From assembly GCF_963676685.1 (NCBI RefSeq), contig NC_092348.1, forward strand, positions 20,125,386 to 20,189,385: 64,000 nt of DNA, in the 5' to 3' direction. Of this stretch, positions 50,996 to 61,930 are shown in pieces; positions within the stretch are counted from its first letter, which is position 1; every line of letters begins with the position of its first letter. Source of the stretch: Mytilus edulis. Its lineage: Eukaryota > Mollusca > Bivalvia > Mytilida > Mytilidae. The translations under genes were made by a program, and so were the position numbers. The notes under the pieces are model-generated. The model saw only the letters and a list, made by a program, of their open reading frames with translations. It made no database searches and was not told the origin of the DNA.

Positions 50996-51951
50996 CTATA
51001 CATAATCTAAGTTACTGACTACACGTTCGTCGGGATCAACCGATCTGACATAGCTACGACCATGTGAACTGTTACGTGTAATAATGTCATCTCTTCCTAA
51101 GTCCTCAGGAACCACAGATATCCTACTCTTGATAAACAAACCTCTGTTATCATTCGATATCCTCGGTTGTTCATTATTTGATACTGAAGGCATTATGTGT
51201 GAAGACACCCGAGATTCATTGTTTACAGAATTCCTTGTTTCGGATTTGATTGAATTTCTGGAATTCTTATTTGTCACATTTCTTGTATCACTTATAGTTG
51301 GACTTTCCTTGTTCATTTTAGTGCTTGTCCTTGAGTTTCGCATCGAAGGACTTTTTTCCTCAGGATGCATTGATAGTCTACTTACATTGTTTTGGTAAAA
51401 TGAAAATTTGGTTGACATTCTAGATTCAGGTTTTGATATTTCTCCTAAAGCATCTTCTTTGTCGTCTGATTCAAGGTCCTGAATCGTAAGAACACGCTGT
51501 TCATTGTGAATACGACTATTATTTCTATTGTTAGAATTGTTAATTGCAACTAATCCTAATGGAATATCTGTATTTATTCTTGAGACAGAATTACTATTTC
51601 TGGAATTAGATTGCTGTATAGTTGGTGCCGTTGCGGGAGGTTGAATAGAAGTTGAAGGACTTTCAACGATTGTCACTTCTGGTTGTATTTCGTCTGTTTG
51701 AAAAGAACTGCGACTTTCCATTGTAGAATTTCGTGTCCTACTTGTATGTCTGTTCTCATGACGTGTACCTATTCTTGAGTAATATGCTGGTGGTGGAGAA
51801 TTTGGATATGGGGGTGGAACATATCTGTTTTGTTGTGTAGGTGCCTGTCTTGGAGCGTGGGTTGGTGCCTGTGTAGATGGCGGTGGCTGCTGTGGTATAT
51901 TTGTATCTGTTTCCTGACCATGGTAGTGTGGAGGCTGTGATGTACCTTCAA
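50996..51951 (-). CDS. Membrane adaptor-like protein, terminal exon: long Ser/Asn-rich cytoplasmic tail with PPxY motifs
   Basis: The acceptor is ...attttaag before 51951. Two bases complete a codon, then 317 residues run to the stop. The first part is Pro/Gln/His-rich and carries two adjacent WW-domain ligands, PPPY and PPAY, within VPPPYPNSPPPAYYS. The rest is dominated by Ser, Asn, Arg and Thr (for example RNSRTSTKMNKESPT) with no fold I recognise, and is probably disordered. It ends SNLDYV; the final DYV fits a class III PDZ-ligand pattern, which is inference. PPxY motifs recruit NEDD4-type ubiquitin ligases or other WW proteins. The exon has been read from the ATG at 51721 as a separate frame, but the upstream PPxY part is in frame with it and joins in phase to the transmembrane exon. 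Confidence 0.8.
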
Positions 51952-52966
51952 CTTAAAATAATTAAAACAAGTCATTATCAACTTAAATGTTGTCCAAATT
52001 TATTCAATACCATCCGTTGTCGAAACTCTGCATTAATAACGTTTTCATGTTTTGTATAACATTTAGTTCTATGGATATCGTATATAAGAAAATGTCGATT
52101 GTCGACCATTGTCCACGAGATCATTTGCTATAATCAACTTCATGTTTTACCTCGGCTGTATTTGACAAAACCTTTCAAAATCTCATCAATGCTCTTCAAC
52201 TTCGTACTTATCTTGACCTTTTAACTTTTTATTCGAGCGTATCTGATGAGTCATTAGTAGACGAAACGCATGTCTGGTGTACATAATTATGTGCCTGGTA
52301 TATTTGATGACATTCTACATCATCATTCAATGTGTTTAAATAAACGTTAACCATACACTCCGATAGTTTACTTGCCTTGTTTTTTCCTCAAATGTGGTTT
52401 AGTGTGACACTGATTTTGGTGCTTGTTACTCATCATTCTTGAATGAGCATTGTCAGGTATATCGAGATCAATATTTTTGGAAACTAAACACTAGTACAAT
52501 AAACATTCAAGATCATCCTAACAAAAACTTACACTTTAACCAAAGAGAGATTTAAGATACAAAACCTATAAGTCGTAAACGAACTGATAATGGCATGGTA
52601 AAACACTTAAACGATCAAAAGACAAACAATATACAAAACACGAACGACTGAGCAACACGAACCCCACCAAAAACTGAGGGCGATCCCACGTTTTAAATGG
52701 TAGGCAGACACTTTTATATCAGAAAATAAATGAGTTTCTTTTAAAACGGAACATTCATATTTTGGTCTTACAATTCTGTTTAAAGTGATGTTGTCTTTCA
52801 ATGTGTACATTTCGTTTTTTATTGTTTTTATATCAAATTTGTTTCTCTTTAATTGTTTTATTTCAAACCCATAATCATTATTTGGTTTGTGTTGTTTTCT
52901 CATTGCTGGTTATGTCACATCTTCGTATTTTGGCAAATGCTAATATGATTAACAAATTAAAGCTAC
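51952..52966 (-). other. Intron of the membrane adaptor-like gene
   Basis: About 1 kb. It holds a copy of the CGTCTGGCGTATTAA-type repeat (52.18-52.32 kb, plus orientation) and a reverse copy of the ACGAACCCCACCAAAAACTG repeat (about 52.55-52.69 kb). No coding sequence seen. Confidence 0.6.
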
Positions 52967-53314
52967 CCTCTTGTCCTGTGGCTAGAAAAGGATCCCCATT
53001 TACAAAAGGATCCATCATAAGTCTCCTCTGTCTTTCCTGATCTCTCTCCCTCTGTCGCCGACGCCTTTCGTCTAGTCTCTGTCGAAGTTTCCTTTTCTTT
53101 CGGTATCGACATATTACACAACACAGAATTACCACAATGATAGTAACGATAGTACCTCCAATAAAGACAGATACCAATATAAGTGTCAATGTTGGTATAC
53201 AACACCGTGTGTCACCTGTACCGTCACTTGGTATGCAGCAGCCCCCGACAGCACATGATTCTGTATCATAGTGTCCATTTAATGCACCACTACATTCTTT
53301 ACTAAAGCAAAAAC
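52967..53314 (-). CDS. Membrane adaptor-like protein, exon with Cys-rich ectodomain, transmembrane helix and basic stop-transfer (Shisa/WBP1/CYYR1-like)
   Basis: A 348-bp exon with acceptor tttgtag before 53314. Two bases complete a codon, 115 codons follow, then one base before a GAGG|GTAGCT donor that fits the phase of the tail exon. The ectodomain part has FCFSKEC, ESC, GGCC and TRCC. Paired cysteines just before the membrane are characteristic of the STMC6 group (Shisa, WBP1/VOPP1, CYYR1). A single hydrophobic helix follows (LILVSVFIGGTIVTIIVVIL), then CCVICRYRKKRKLRQRLDE and a highly basic RRRQRERDQERQRR stretch. Together with the PPxY tail the plan is that of a type I adaptor. The group is known for PPxY tails. 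Ligand and partner are unknown. The donor is weaker than the acceptor. Confidence 0.78.
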
Positions 53315-56217
53315 CTACAAATTTTATTTGGAAATGAAATTAAAAAAAAGTAGCAAAGTAGTATAATAATATTGAAAATCAGCCTTCTCGGAAATTGTAT
53401 CAATTTATTTTCATGATTTACTGCTGAGGTCATAATCTAGACTTTTTTCTATTTTTTGTTTGTTTTTTGTGTTTTAAATAGATTGCAGGGAGTTGTTGTG
53501 GCCTGCTTCGGATTATCAATTTTGATTTCCATATAAGTATTGATACTGTTTTTGTACTTTTTAAATGTTTACCAGGTTCCAACGTTTGCTTTATACTTGT
53601 TCATACCATATATTTTATTTTCACCTTCTCTCTTGTCCTGTAACTTAAAAGAGGGATACGACTATAGCCATTTTTTGTTTGTTTTACATATATTGAGCCT
53701 TGATTTTTATAATTACATTCTTTGTTATGACATCAGAAAAGTATATATAATTCTGATATCATGAAATGAACAAATCGAATCCAAAGTCACTTTAAAAATG
53801 TGAAGCATTGTGGCTCGCATTTCATATTTGACGATATCAGTGGGAAGAAAACCAAACATTCTATATTTATCCTCACTGGATTTACAATTTTTTGGTTTGA
53901 GCATTCGTTATGATGTTAAATCTAGATAAGCGCTCCGTAAGCATGCATCTGATTAAGTATTATTTTATTATATAAATTAAATTTGCATCCTTTAAAGTAG
54001 CATTCAATATATTTTATACCTATATTCAATCCTTCATTAAGAGTATGCAATTTATATAATATTTGCTGTTGTGTGGCAATAATATTCTATTATTGAGAAA
54101 TTATAAAACAATGCATAATCGATTTAAGTAACTTATAACCACGAATTATCATGTTTACAATGAAACCGGAAACCCCTATTGTAATACAAAGGATCAGCCA
54201 GACAATATTTTACCAAGTACTGTCAATATATGCGGTGCAGGAAATGCTGACCCTTCCGGAGCACCTGATTTCACTCCCGGTTTTTAGTGGAGTTCGTGTT
54301 GTTTCTTAATTATTATTTACAACTGTTGATGTAAATGTTCTTTGGTTTTTGTGAGTCTTTGTTTACTCATTGGTTTTGATTGTTATTGTCTTATTATAAC
54401 ATGATTTTTATATGCTTCCCATTTGTTGACAAAACACACATTTACTACTCTTTACCATATGTCTTTTTTAGATACATTCCAATACATTAAAAAAACATTG
54501 TTGTATACCTTGACAATAAGATATCTGGTTGGTTTTTTTTCTCAGACAGCAGACATGAAATTTGATATTTTGTTTTTGCTTTTTTTTTCAATTTTTTTTT
54601 GTCACAGGCAAATTAACGACCTAAGTGATAACAACATACCTGTAAATAACAAGAGAAAACAAAATATAATTTCCAAAATATTTCTGAATCTATATGAATT
54701 ATTCATAATATGTATCCATTATATAATATAAATCTGTAAAAAAAAAATTAAAAAATCCAACCCGACTTTTAAAGAATTAACACTTTTTGTTTGGTTAATC
54801 TACCCAATAATAATCGTGAGTTAAAACAATAGGTCAAACGAAGCGAGAAAGTTAAACATATAGCGCTTCAAGACACCGTAAAAGTTTGTACTATTTATAA
54901 AATATGCTTTGAATTTATTTTTCAAAACAACATACAAATGTATAATGGCTTTTTACCCTAACCCGTGTCTTTATAAATTTGAATGTTATTCAAGGGATAG
55001 AATGAATACAAATCAAATACAGAATTCTACATTTTGACAAAAGTATTTTATTGAATGTCTTAAAAAATGAATTAAATTAATTGAAAGATTAAGTCAAATT
55101 TGAAAAGTTACGATATACAACTCAAAAAGGGACAATTACGTCAACAGGTTTACAAACGCGTTATAAATAACACATAATAAATACACGATTCATATGCATG
55201 TCATATTGACTTCATACATAATTGAGTACTTAACTTTTTTTAAAAGAAGAGGTTTTTGCCAAAATACATTGCGATATTAAAACAGCGTCACAAGCCACAC
55301 GTAAAAGACTTTTTCCGGAAAACCTGTTTTACCTATTAACATAAAATAAACTCATCATAGATACCAGGATTGAAAGATCGAAATAAAAAGAAGTTTTTCG
55401 ACAAATACAAGCTTGTTTGTCGCATTTCCGTATTAAACTTATTTTGTTTTTGAAATGCAGGACTGAATTCTCATAACAGACCAGATGCAGTGTTGATGCC
55501 GGACCTGCAAACACTGGGGGGGTACCTCCATTTGTGGTGGGGTTGAAGTTGCGTATTAATTAAGTTTCTGTCTAACATTTTGTAGAATCAAGGTTTTTTT
55601 TTCTGCTATGGTTTGATTGGGATTTTTAGCTCTCTCTTGTCCGAAATAAGAATATCATCCGCTATAAATTAAACAGTTTGTTTTCAACTCGTTGTCTGTA
55701 ATACTGTAAAAAGAAATGGACGGGAATCGATATATGTAAAATAAAATTGGAAAGTTCATTTTAGAAAATCGAAATATTCTCAACTTCATAAAGTTTACTT
55801 CAAAACCATTCCTTACTGTCGTCCGTGTGGTTGTGTGTTTGTGTGTTTGTGTTTGTATGCTATTACGATATTGGATAAAATGCATAATTCCTATCTAGAG
55901 GTTTGTGCATCCAGCCTGGTATTAACCATCTGATACACTTTGCCATTATGATTTCGACAATATCATACCTTTATTGTGATAGTTGAATGGAAAGTATTAA
56001 TTGGTAATATACACTATAAAGAATGATTGCACCATTCTAACAGGTGGCACACTTGTATAACAAAATGATCTATGGATTGATATTGTTTGATAAATTCTGA
56101 AATATTTTATGGTCAAAAGATGATTTGATCTATCTAGTTGTTTCGTCAAGGCATTTTTTATTATTCATGTTTTTAAATGGTTTGTTTTATTGTAACTTTT
56201 CAATCCGTTGAGCTTAC
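53315..56217 (-). other. Intron of the membrane adaptor-like gene, no exon recognised
   Basis: AT-rich sequence with a plus-strand copy of the family D repeat at 54.25-54.41 kb. Open frames here (for example 54423-54731 plus) are Phe/Ile/Leu-rich readings of AT-rich DNA without a recognisable domain. Confidence 0.45.
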
Positions 56218-56253
56218 CTGTTGGCAGGTAATTTTCATAAGCACACGGCCATA
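56218..56253 (-). CDS. Candidate upstream microexon of the membrane adaptor-like protein
   Basis: A 36-bp candidate bounded by gtttacag and CAG|GTAAGC. It has two leading bases, 11 codons (WPCAYENYLPT) and one trailing G that makes Gly with the next exon, giving a Cys-spaced ectodomain CAYENYLPTGFCFSKEC. Strong donor and fitting phase support it. The odd point is that the acceptor and the first two bases belong to the terminal inverted repeat of a 211-bp MITE at 56252-56462. The exon start therefore either arose by transposon insertion or is coincidental. The signal-peptide exon was not found. Confidence 0.42.
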
Positions 56254-56462
56254 CTGTAAACCAACTTATTTTCGCGAGCGATTTATTTTCGTGACTTTCG
56301 CGAGTAGAAAAATAACGCGAAAATAAATCGTCGCGAATAGGTAAATCGTTATTAATCTACATCAAGTAAATAAGAAAATCGCGAATTTTAAAAGGCGCAA
56401 AACGGACTAAAATTGGTAAAACTCGAAATAAAGTATCCGCGAAAATAAGTTGGTTTACAGTA
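56252..56462. mobile_element. 211-bp MITE with 25-bp perfect terminal inverted repeats
   Basis: The terminal repeats begin TACTGTAAACCAACTTATTT and are exact inverses at 56252-56276 and 56438-56462. The interior is rich in TTTCGCGA/CGCGAAAAT motifs. The outermost TA on both sides may be the target duplication, as in Tc1/mariner-type MITEs. Its left end overlaps the candidate exon at 56218-56253. Confidence 0.8.
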
Positions 56463-58284
56463 AACTTAAAATAGGTACTAGGCTTACAGTTTGGTAAGCC
56501 AGACGCGCGTTTCGTCCACAAATGACTTATTAAATAACCCCAAAATCAAAGAAAATAAAAGGTCAAAGAAAGTTAAAAGTTAAAAGTTGCAGAACGTTGA
56601 AGACACAAATCCCGTAAGGTTTTGCAAAATGTAGCCTGTGTATTATATTCTCAATGTAGAAAATCCTTTATGTTTCGAAAAGTTCAAAATTTTGTAAAAC
56701 AGTTAATTTTAATTATGACTATATCAATGATAATTTATAACAACACAGTAGTGATGACTACAAGGCTGGTGGTACACTCTTGCAAGAAACCGACATCGGC
56801 AATGATATAGACTCAGACGGCGCACTGAAATCAGTATAAGATGTTTAGAAATATTATCATAACTGTTTCGCTGCTAATGAGTTTCCAGTCCTTGATGCAC
56901 AAAAAATTCGACAGGTTTCGTCAAATACAGCTCCGGTACTTTAGTAATCTATTCTACATTCTAGTTAGATAATGACATGATTTGAAGCTGACATGTTGTC
57001 ATGTTTGACTGGAGGGATATAGAATACATTTATAGTTATTCTAAGGTTCATATTCAGTAAATTAAAATGATATATAAGTTAAACATGAAATTTTGGAAGA
57101 GACGTATCTCGCATAAATATTATGGATTTGCAACGATTTAATTGCGATTGGAATACGGGAGATAATCCAATCTGAGCAATGATCCATCTGAATTAAACAC
57201 CTGATACTTGTGTAAAGTTTTCATTTATGTACGTGTATTAGCCTATTAATGATATGTCATAACTTCGATAACTTTAAAAGCGTCTACAAAAGAATATGTT
57301 GGTTGCCTAACTTAAAATTTGTGTTATCAAAGTATAAACAAAATAATGTAGTCTTAGAGATGGCAAACTACAATGATTTTCAATCATGCCGATAATAGAA
57401 CATTTCTTGAGACACAGACTTCAGAAAATTGACTTTCAGAGCAAACCCTTATAAAAATAAAGAAAAATTACTATGCTAAATTATTAAACCATACAATACA
57501 GGTTGGTTTGTTTTCCTCTAAGAAATTTCTAATTAAATCACTTGCTTATTAATTCTGCACATAAAAGTACACGTCTTGTCAAAGTTGCAAAAAGACTTCT
57601 GAGTTCAATACGCCCGAATTGAAAAATATGATATTGTCCTTAATTTAGTATAGGGGAGAGTTCACAAATTGTTCAGGTGTTCAAGACGACCATTCAGGAT
57701 TTACAAGTTTTATAGATGTCATCATAAATTGACTGACGAATTTGAAATATGTTTGTCTAAGATGGTTATCGAAGTGTTTGATTTTGTTGTAGCCAAACCA
57801 TAATAATGGGGAGGCATTTAAACATGTAAATCGTTTTTTGAGGTTTTTTTTTGTTATTTTTTGCTAATACTCTTTTACGTCTTTGAATTCGTGATGAGAG
57901 CTTGAAACACAAGTGGGGTAGTTGAAGGGGAAACAATCTGAAATGCAGAAACGACCATGATAATGCCAATGCTGGTGTGCTTTTTTGTCTGAATGCATGC
58001 CATCTTACTTTCAACTTTCATCTGCAACACGATGACAATTCAATCGGAAGGGTTCTTGTATGCGAAAGACAAAAAAAGTAAACGATTTCGTAGTCACTAG
58101 TACATTTATTTTTTTTACTTGGACACTTCTTGAAGAAATAATTCTCTTGTGTACCGAAAAGATGATATCGATAAAAATATTCATTGTTATACATTGAATA
58201 GGTGTTACTTTAAATTACATCCCAGTTCGTTTGTTCTACCAGGGGTGATCTGCGCCGGATTACCCCTACCAGATCACCCCAGCT

Positions 58285-58410
58285 GGAGTTTTCTATTTCT
58301 ACCTGCTTTCCTTTGTTCTGTAACATTTTGGCGGGAATGATTCGAACTCAAGACCTTAAGCATATAAGTCAACAAATCAAACCCCTACACAAGGACGACT
58401 GGATAAGAAC
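58285..58410 (-). mobile_element. Possible tRNA-derived SINE head
   Basis: On the minus strand GAGTTCGAATC (58349-58339) matches an RNA polymerase III B box, preceded by GGGGTTTGATTTGTTGAC-type sequence. No clean A box or cloverleaf, so a SINE or tRNA pseudogene rather than a working tRNA. Confidence 0.35.
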
Positions 58411-58449
58411 TCTCAGTAATTTAACATATTTAAAGGGAAAAATTAAGAT

Positions 58450-58720
58450 AACTCGCCACACTGGAAAATCGCCCTAGACCTAATCGCACCACGTTTTAAC
58501 CACCTCGCCCCACTTACAACTTTCTTAGTGACTGTGTCTGTCGTCACGACTTAATTTCATCGTGGATTTTCTATTTTTCATAAGTGGGGAGATTTGGCAG
58601 ACCTTTATTCAATGGGATTTCAAACCTTTTAATAAGTGGAGCGAGTTGGTAAACAAGAGTGGGTCGATTTATTAGAAAGTGGCGATATAGAATTGGGCCG
58701 TTTAGCCAGTAGGGCGAATT
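58450..58720. mobile_element. Foldback-type element with inverted GGGCGATT-like motif arrays
   Basis: The ends AACTCGCCACACTGG (58450-58464) and CCAGTAGGGCGAATT (58706-58720) are inverse in 12 of 15 positions. The left arm carries repeated TCGCC-type motifs and the right arm repeated GGCGA/GGAGCGAGTT/GGGTCGATTT motifs. No target duplication was recognised and borders are approximate. The plan resembles the element at 38.7 kb but the motifs differ. Confidence 0.45.
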
Positions 58721-58843
58721 GACATCGTTTCATAATTAAACATCGTGTTCGGGGGTCATTAAGGGTATATATTTTATGGTAATATATAAAATATATTATA
58801 ATGGTATGGTTTTTCATATATCCTAGAACAGCTTGGATGTAAA

Positions 58844-58888
58844 ATAGTTATCCCATTTGGACTCGGTGTGTCCGAATGGGATAACTAT
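58844..58888. repeat. 19-bp inverted repeat with 7-base loop
   Basis: ATAGTTATCCCATTTGGAC and GTCCGAATGGGATAACTAT pair at 18 of 19 positions around TCGGTGT. Confidence 0.85.
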
Positions 58889-59563
58889 AACTGATTGACT
58901 ACATATCCTGACATCATTTGAAATCACTGTTGAAAACATATGACAAGATAACACATTGTTATCATATTTTTTTGTATACTAGCAAACAATTCCAAAGATT
59001 ACGCAACTTTTGTCTCTGTTCAATAAAGGTTATGACAATGTTAATATTTTTTTACTGGAGATATAATTTTGAAATAATTAAGAAGTAGAAAATCGTTGAA
59101 ATATTTCATATGCAACTAAATTTTAGGATACACATTATGTTTTTAAAAATATTTTTCTTTTTATTTGATCCTAAATGAATTGCTATAATGATTTTATAAT
59201 TATTTTTAGAATCAATACAAACAAAGCTAAGTGTTAGTGGTCATTACATCAGCAGCACGGTAGAACATGTATGTTTTCGCCATCAACAAATGTTTAGTAT
59301 TTTATGGCTTTCATCTTAAGGTCTTTTTCTGTTGATGATCTGTAACTAATGTCTTTTTTTTTTTGCAGTGAGATTCGTCTTTACATAGACTTTGTATATT
59401 GATTTCTAAATATTTATTTTAACAACAAAACAAATTATGCAGAGAGTTTACAATTACTGGTACGTTGCTTCAATCGAATATACAACTTAGACTTAACTAA
59501 CATGGAAATGATTTTGTAAACTGTAAATAACGACAACAATGTGTGAATAAAATATTGTGTTGA

Positions 59564-59691
59564 CTATTCCGTTACTCCAGGGAGCGATATATGTGTTTCG
59601 TAGGCTGGTGGCGGATGAGATGGATAATTATAGTTTCGAGGTGAATACGCTGGTGGAGCAGGAAGTCGATAGGGTCTTCTAGTGTCTTCAT
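59564..59691 (-). CDS. Small PPxY membrane protein, terminal exon
   Basis: Acceptor tataacag before 59691. Two bases (AT) complete a Tyr codon with the T left over from the upstream exon, then 41 residues run to TAG at 59566-59564. The sequence contains APPAYSP and PPPAYE, two WW-domain ligands, in a Pro/Tyr/Arg-rich tail (RRPYRLPAPPAYSPRNYNY). Joining to the exon at 63227 makes a third motif, PPSYED, across the junction. The exon is too short to stand on its own, but the motif density and exact phase fit make it convincing. It resembles the tail of CYYR1/WBP1-type proteins, which carry several PPxY motifs. Confidence 0.78.
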
Positions 59692-60334
59692 CTGTTATAT
59701 AAAAATATAGAAATAAAATTTACATTACATTTCAAACGGAAAAGTACCACAATTTTTAAACCGTGCTTTACTTCTTTTTGTCTTCACTTTTGTTTTAATT
59801 TTGCAGTAGGGTTGATTGCCGTATCATTTACGTTTACTCTTGCCTCTGCCTTTCATATGATTTTACTCCATAAAGTGTTTGTAAAACCACTAAAAACAAC
59901 ACAAATTGTGCAAGACAAAAGACATGAAACAAAAAGCAAAAAATATCATTTCATGTTATACTGAGAATTTAACATGAATGAATAAGAAACGATTGCAGTA
60001 ATCTGCTATATACATATTTGGTAATATAAATAGCGTTACTTGTAGTGTGAGTTTCCTAACTAAAATGTATGGATTCGGTTTGTTCTATGTGTAGACATGT
60101 TATTTATAGCTAGTGCTGTCTACTTGAAATTTATTTGCGTTTTTCCTTTTTTTTGTGTGAGACGTTGTTAAAGTAACTTTTTTTGTCGAAGCGATCATAT
60201 TTGATATCAGAATGCTCGGCGTGGAAATAGACTTAAATTAACACAGATATTGAATGTGTAAAGTAAATTCTGTAAACATTGCATAAAGTGTATTTTAGAG
60301 AACAGATCAACAGACACGGCTTACTTTAAATAAA

Positions 60335-60960
60335 GCTAATACTAACAATGACCACTGCCCTTTCCTCGATCTTGATATCTATATCACTAACGGAAAGCTT
60401 AATACTAAAATTTATGATAAAAGAGATGATTTTTCATTTCCTATCGTTAATTATCCATTTTTAGATGGTGACGTTCCATTGTCACCATCTTACGGTGTTT
60501 ATATATCTCAACTTGTACGATTCGCTCGTGTATGTAACAATGTTTTAGATTTTAACGAGAGAAATTAATGTATTACTGAAAAATTATTACACCAGGGTTT
60601 TCGATATCACAAACTAGTCAAAACATTTACTAAATTTTATCATCGGTATAAGGACATCATTCGTAAATATAGCTGAACATGCAGACTTCTTATACGTTCA
60701 GGTATTTCACATCCAATTTTTTATGGAAATATTCTTTATAAAGCACAAAAATGTCAGTATTCACCTCAGAAACTGACAAAACCTTTAAATAGACTTATCA
60801 AGAAGGGATATAGTTACGATACTGTTGTCAGGTCACTAAAGATTGCTTATTTTGGCGTTAATATTGATTCACTTATAGGGTCTTTGCATCGGAACTAAAC
60901 ACATTTATTAAAAAACCAGTTGTTGGCATGACACGGGTTATGTTCTTCTCATATATGTTA
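60335..60960 (+). mobile_element. Reverse transcriptase-derived retroelement remnant, copy 1 (class uncertain)
   Basis: Contains LDLDIYITNGKLNTKIYDKR, then YGVYISQLVRFARVC and KFYHRYKDIIRKY. This set of motifs is found after the catalytic core in an abundant family of animal reverse transcriptases. Stops interrupt it after the FNERN and RKYS stretches. The tail shares an AAACACATTTATT..AAACCAGTTGTTGGCATGA segment with 35417-35450, marking another fragment of the same family. Non-functional; lies inside the intron of the small PPxY gene. Confidence 0.7.
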
Positions 60961-61199
60961 TGATGGTATGATACTAAACCCCTAACGGGAAGGATTGTGC
61001 CTGATATTCATATGATGAAATCATAATCTTTCAATCAGTTTAATTGAAGTCTGGAGCTGGCATGTCAGTTAACTGCTAGTAGTCTGTTGTTATTTATGTA
61101 TTATTGTCATTTTGTTTATTTTCTTTGGTTACATCTTCTGACATCAGACTCGGACTTTTCTTGAATTGAATTTTAAATGTGCGTATTGTAATGCATTTA

Positions 61200-61535
61200 C
61201 TTTTCTACATTGGCTAGATGTATAGGGGGAGGGTTGAGATCTCATAAACATGTTTAACCCCGCCGCATTTTTGCGCCTGTCCCAAGTCAGGAGCCTCTGG
61301 CCTTTGTTAGTCTTGTATTTTTTTAATTTTAGTTTCTTGTGTACAATTCGGAAATTAGTATGGCGTTCATTATCACTAAAGTAGTATATATTTGTTTAGG
61401 GGCCAGCTGAAGGACGCCTCCGGGTGCGGGAATGTATCGCTACATTGAAGACCTGTTAGTGACCTTCTGCTGTTGTTTTTTCTATGGTCGGGTTGTTGTC
61501 TCTTTGACACATTCCCCATTTCCATTCTCAATTTC
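61200..61535 (+). repeat. 3'-end type retroelement repeat (CCGCCGCATTTTTGCGCCTGT family), with family E tail
   Basis: The GGGAGGGTTGAGATCTC ... TTTAACCCCGCCGCATTTT ... CCTGTCCCAAGTCAGGAG series also occurs at 36455-36530 in diverged form. Its tail (GAAGACCTG.TAGTGACCT) recurs at about 26350-26460. It looks like the untranslated 3' part of retroelements. Confidence 0.6.
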
Positions 61536-61539
61536 ATTC

Positions 61540-61930
61540 CTCAGCCTCATTTCGAAACTTATTCCTCGAATTTGACATACGCGGTAACCTAATTATCAGA
61601 ATGTATGTCAAACGAGACGAATTTAATTTTAAAATTATCAATCTCCCCACCTACGAATCAGTATACCAATGTCATCTGCATATGAGCTATACATTTCCCA
61701 ACTCATTCAGTATGCACGATCTTGCAACTGCTACTCAGACTTGTAAATCGTGAATCAGTGTTTTAGCAGAAAGTTGATGAACCAGGTAAATGTTAAAGTT
61801 AGTCGTATCCTATTCTAAAAATATTCATCGGAAATTACCAATTCCTTGTTGATAAATATGACGTGTCGGCTTCACAAATAATACACGATGATTATATAGA
61901 TTCTCAGTACAGACGTTGTGTAACATGGTG
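61540..61930 (+). mobile_element. Reverse transcriptase-derived retroelement remnant, copy 2
   Basis: Frameshifted pieces read MYVKRDEFNFKIINLPTYES, ELYISQLIQYARSCNCYSD and SASQIIHDDYIDSQYRR. These align by eye with the same part of the protein as copy 1 (KRDDFSFPIVNYP, YGVYISQLVRFARVC). Several frameshifts and stops. Same orientation as copy 1, so two related insertions lie within 1.6 kb. Confidence 0.6.

Larger units (their letters stand above)
56463..59563. other. Region expected to hold the 5' end of the membrane adaptor-like gene; exons not identified
   Basis: Contains a CAGACGCGCGTTTCGTCC repeat fragment at 56.50 kb, a hairpin GGGGTGATCTG...CAGATCACCCC at 58.24-58.28 kb, the SINE-like piece, the foldback element and the 58.84-kb inverted repeat. 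No signal-peptide exon in compatible phase was found. Confidence 0.4.

Noticed and set aside
51084-51398. 104-residue plus-strand frame
   Set aside because: Antisense shadow of the Ser/Asn-rich tail exon.
57877-58014. Minus-strand ATG frame with a signal-peptide-like hydrophobic stretch (IGIIMVVSAFQIVS), considered as exon 1 of the membrane adaptor-like gene
   Set aside because: No donor after the hydrophobic part leaves the one-base overhang needed to join 56253. The only good phase-1 donor (GAAA|GTAAGA) comes before the hydrophobic part.
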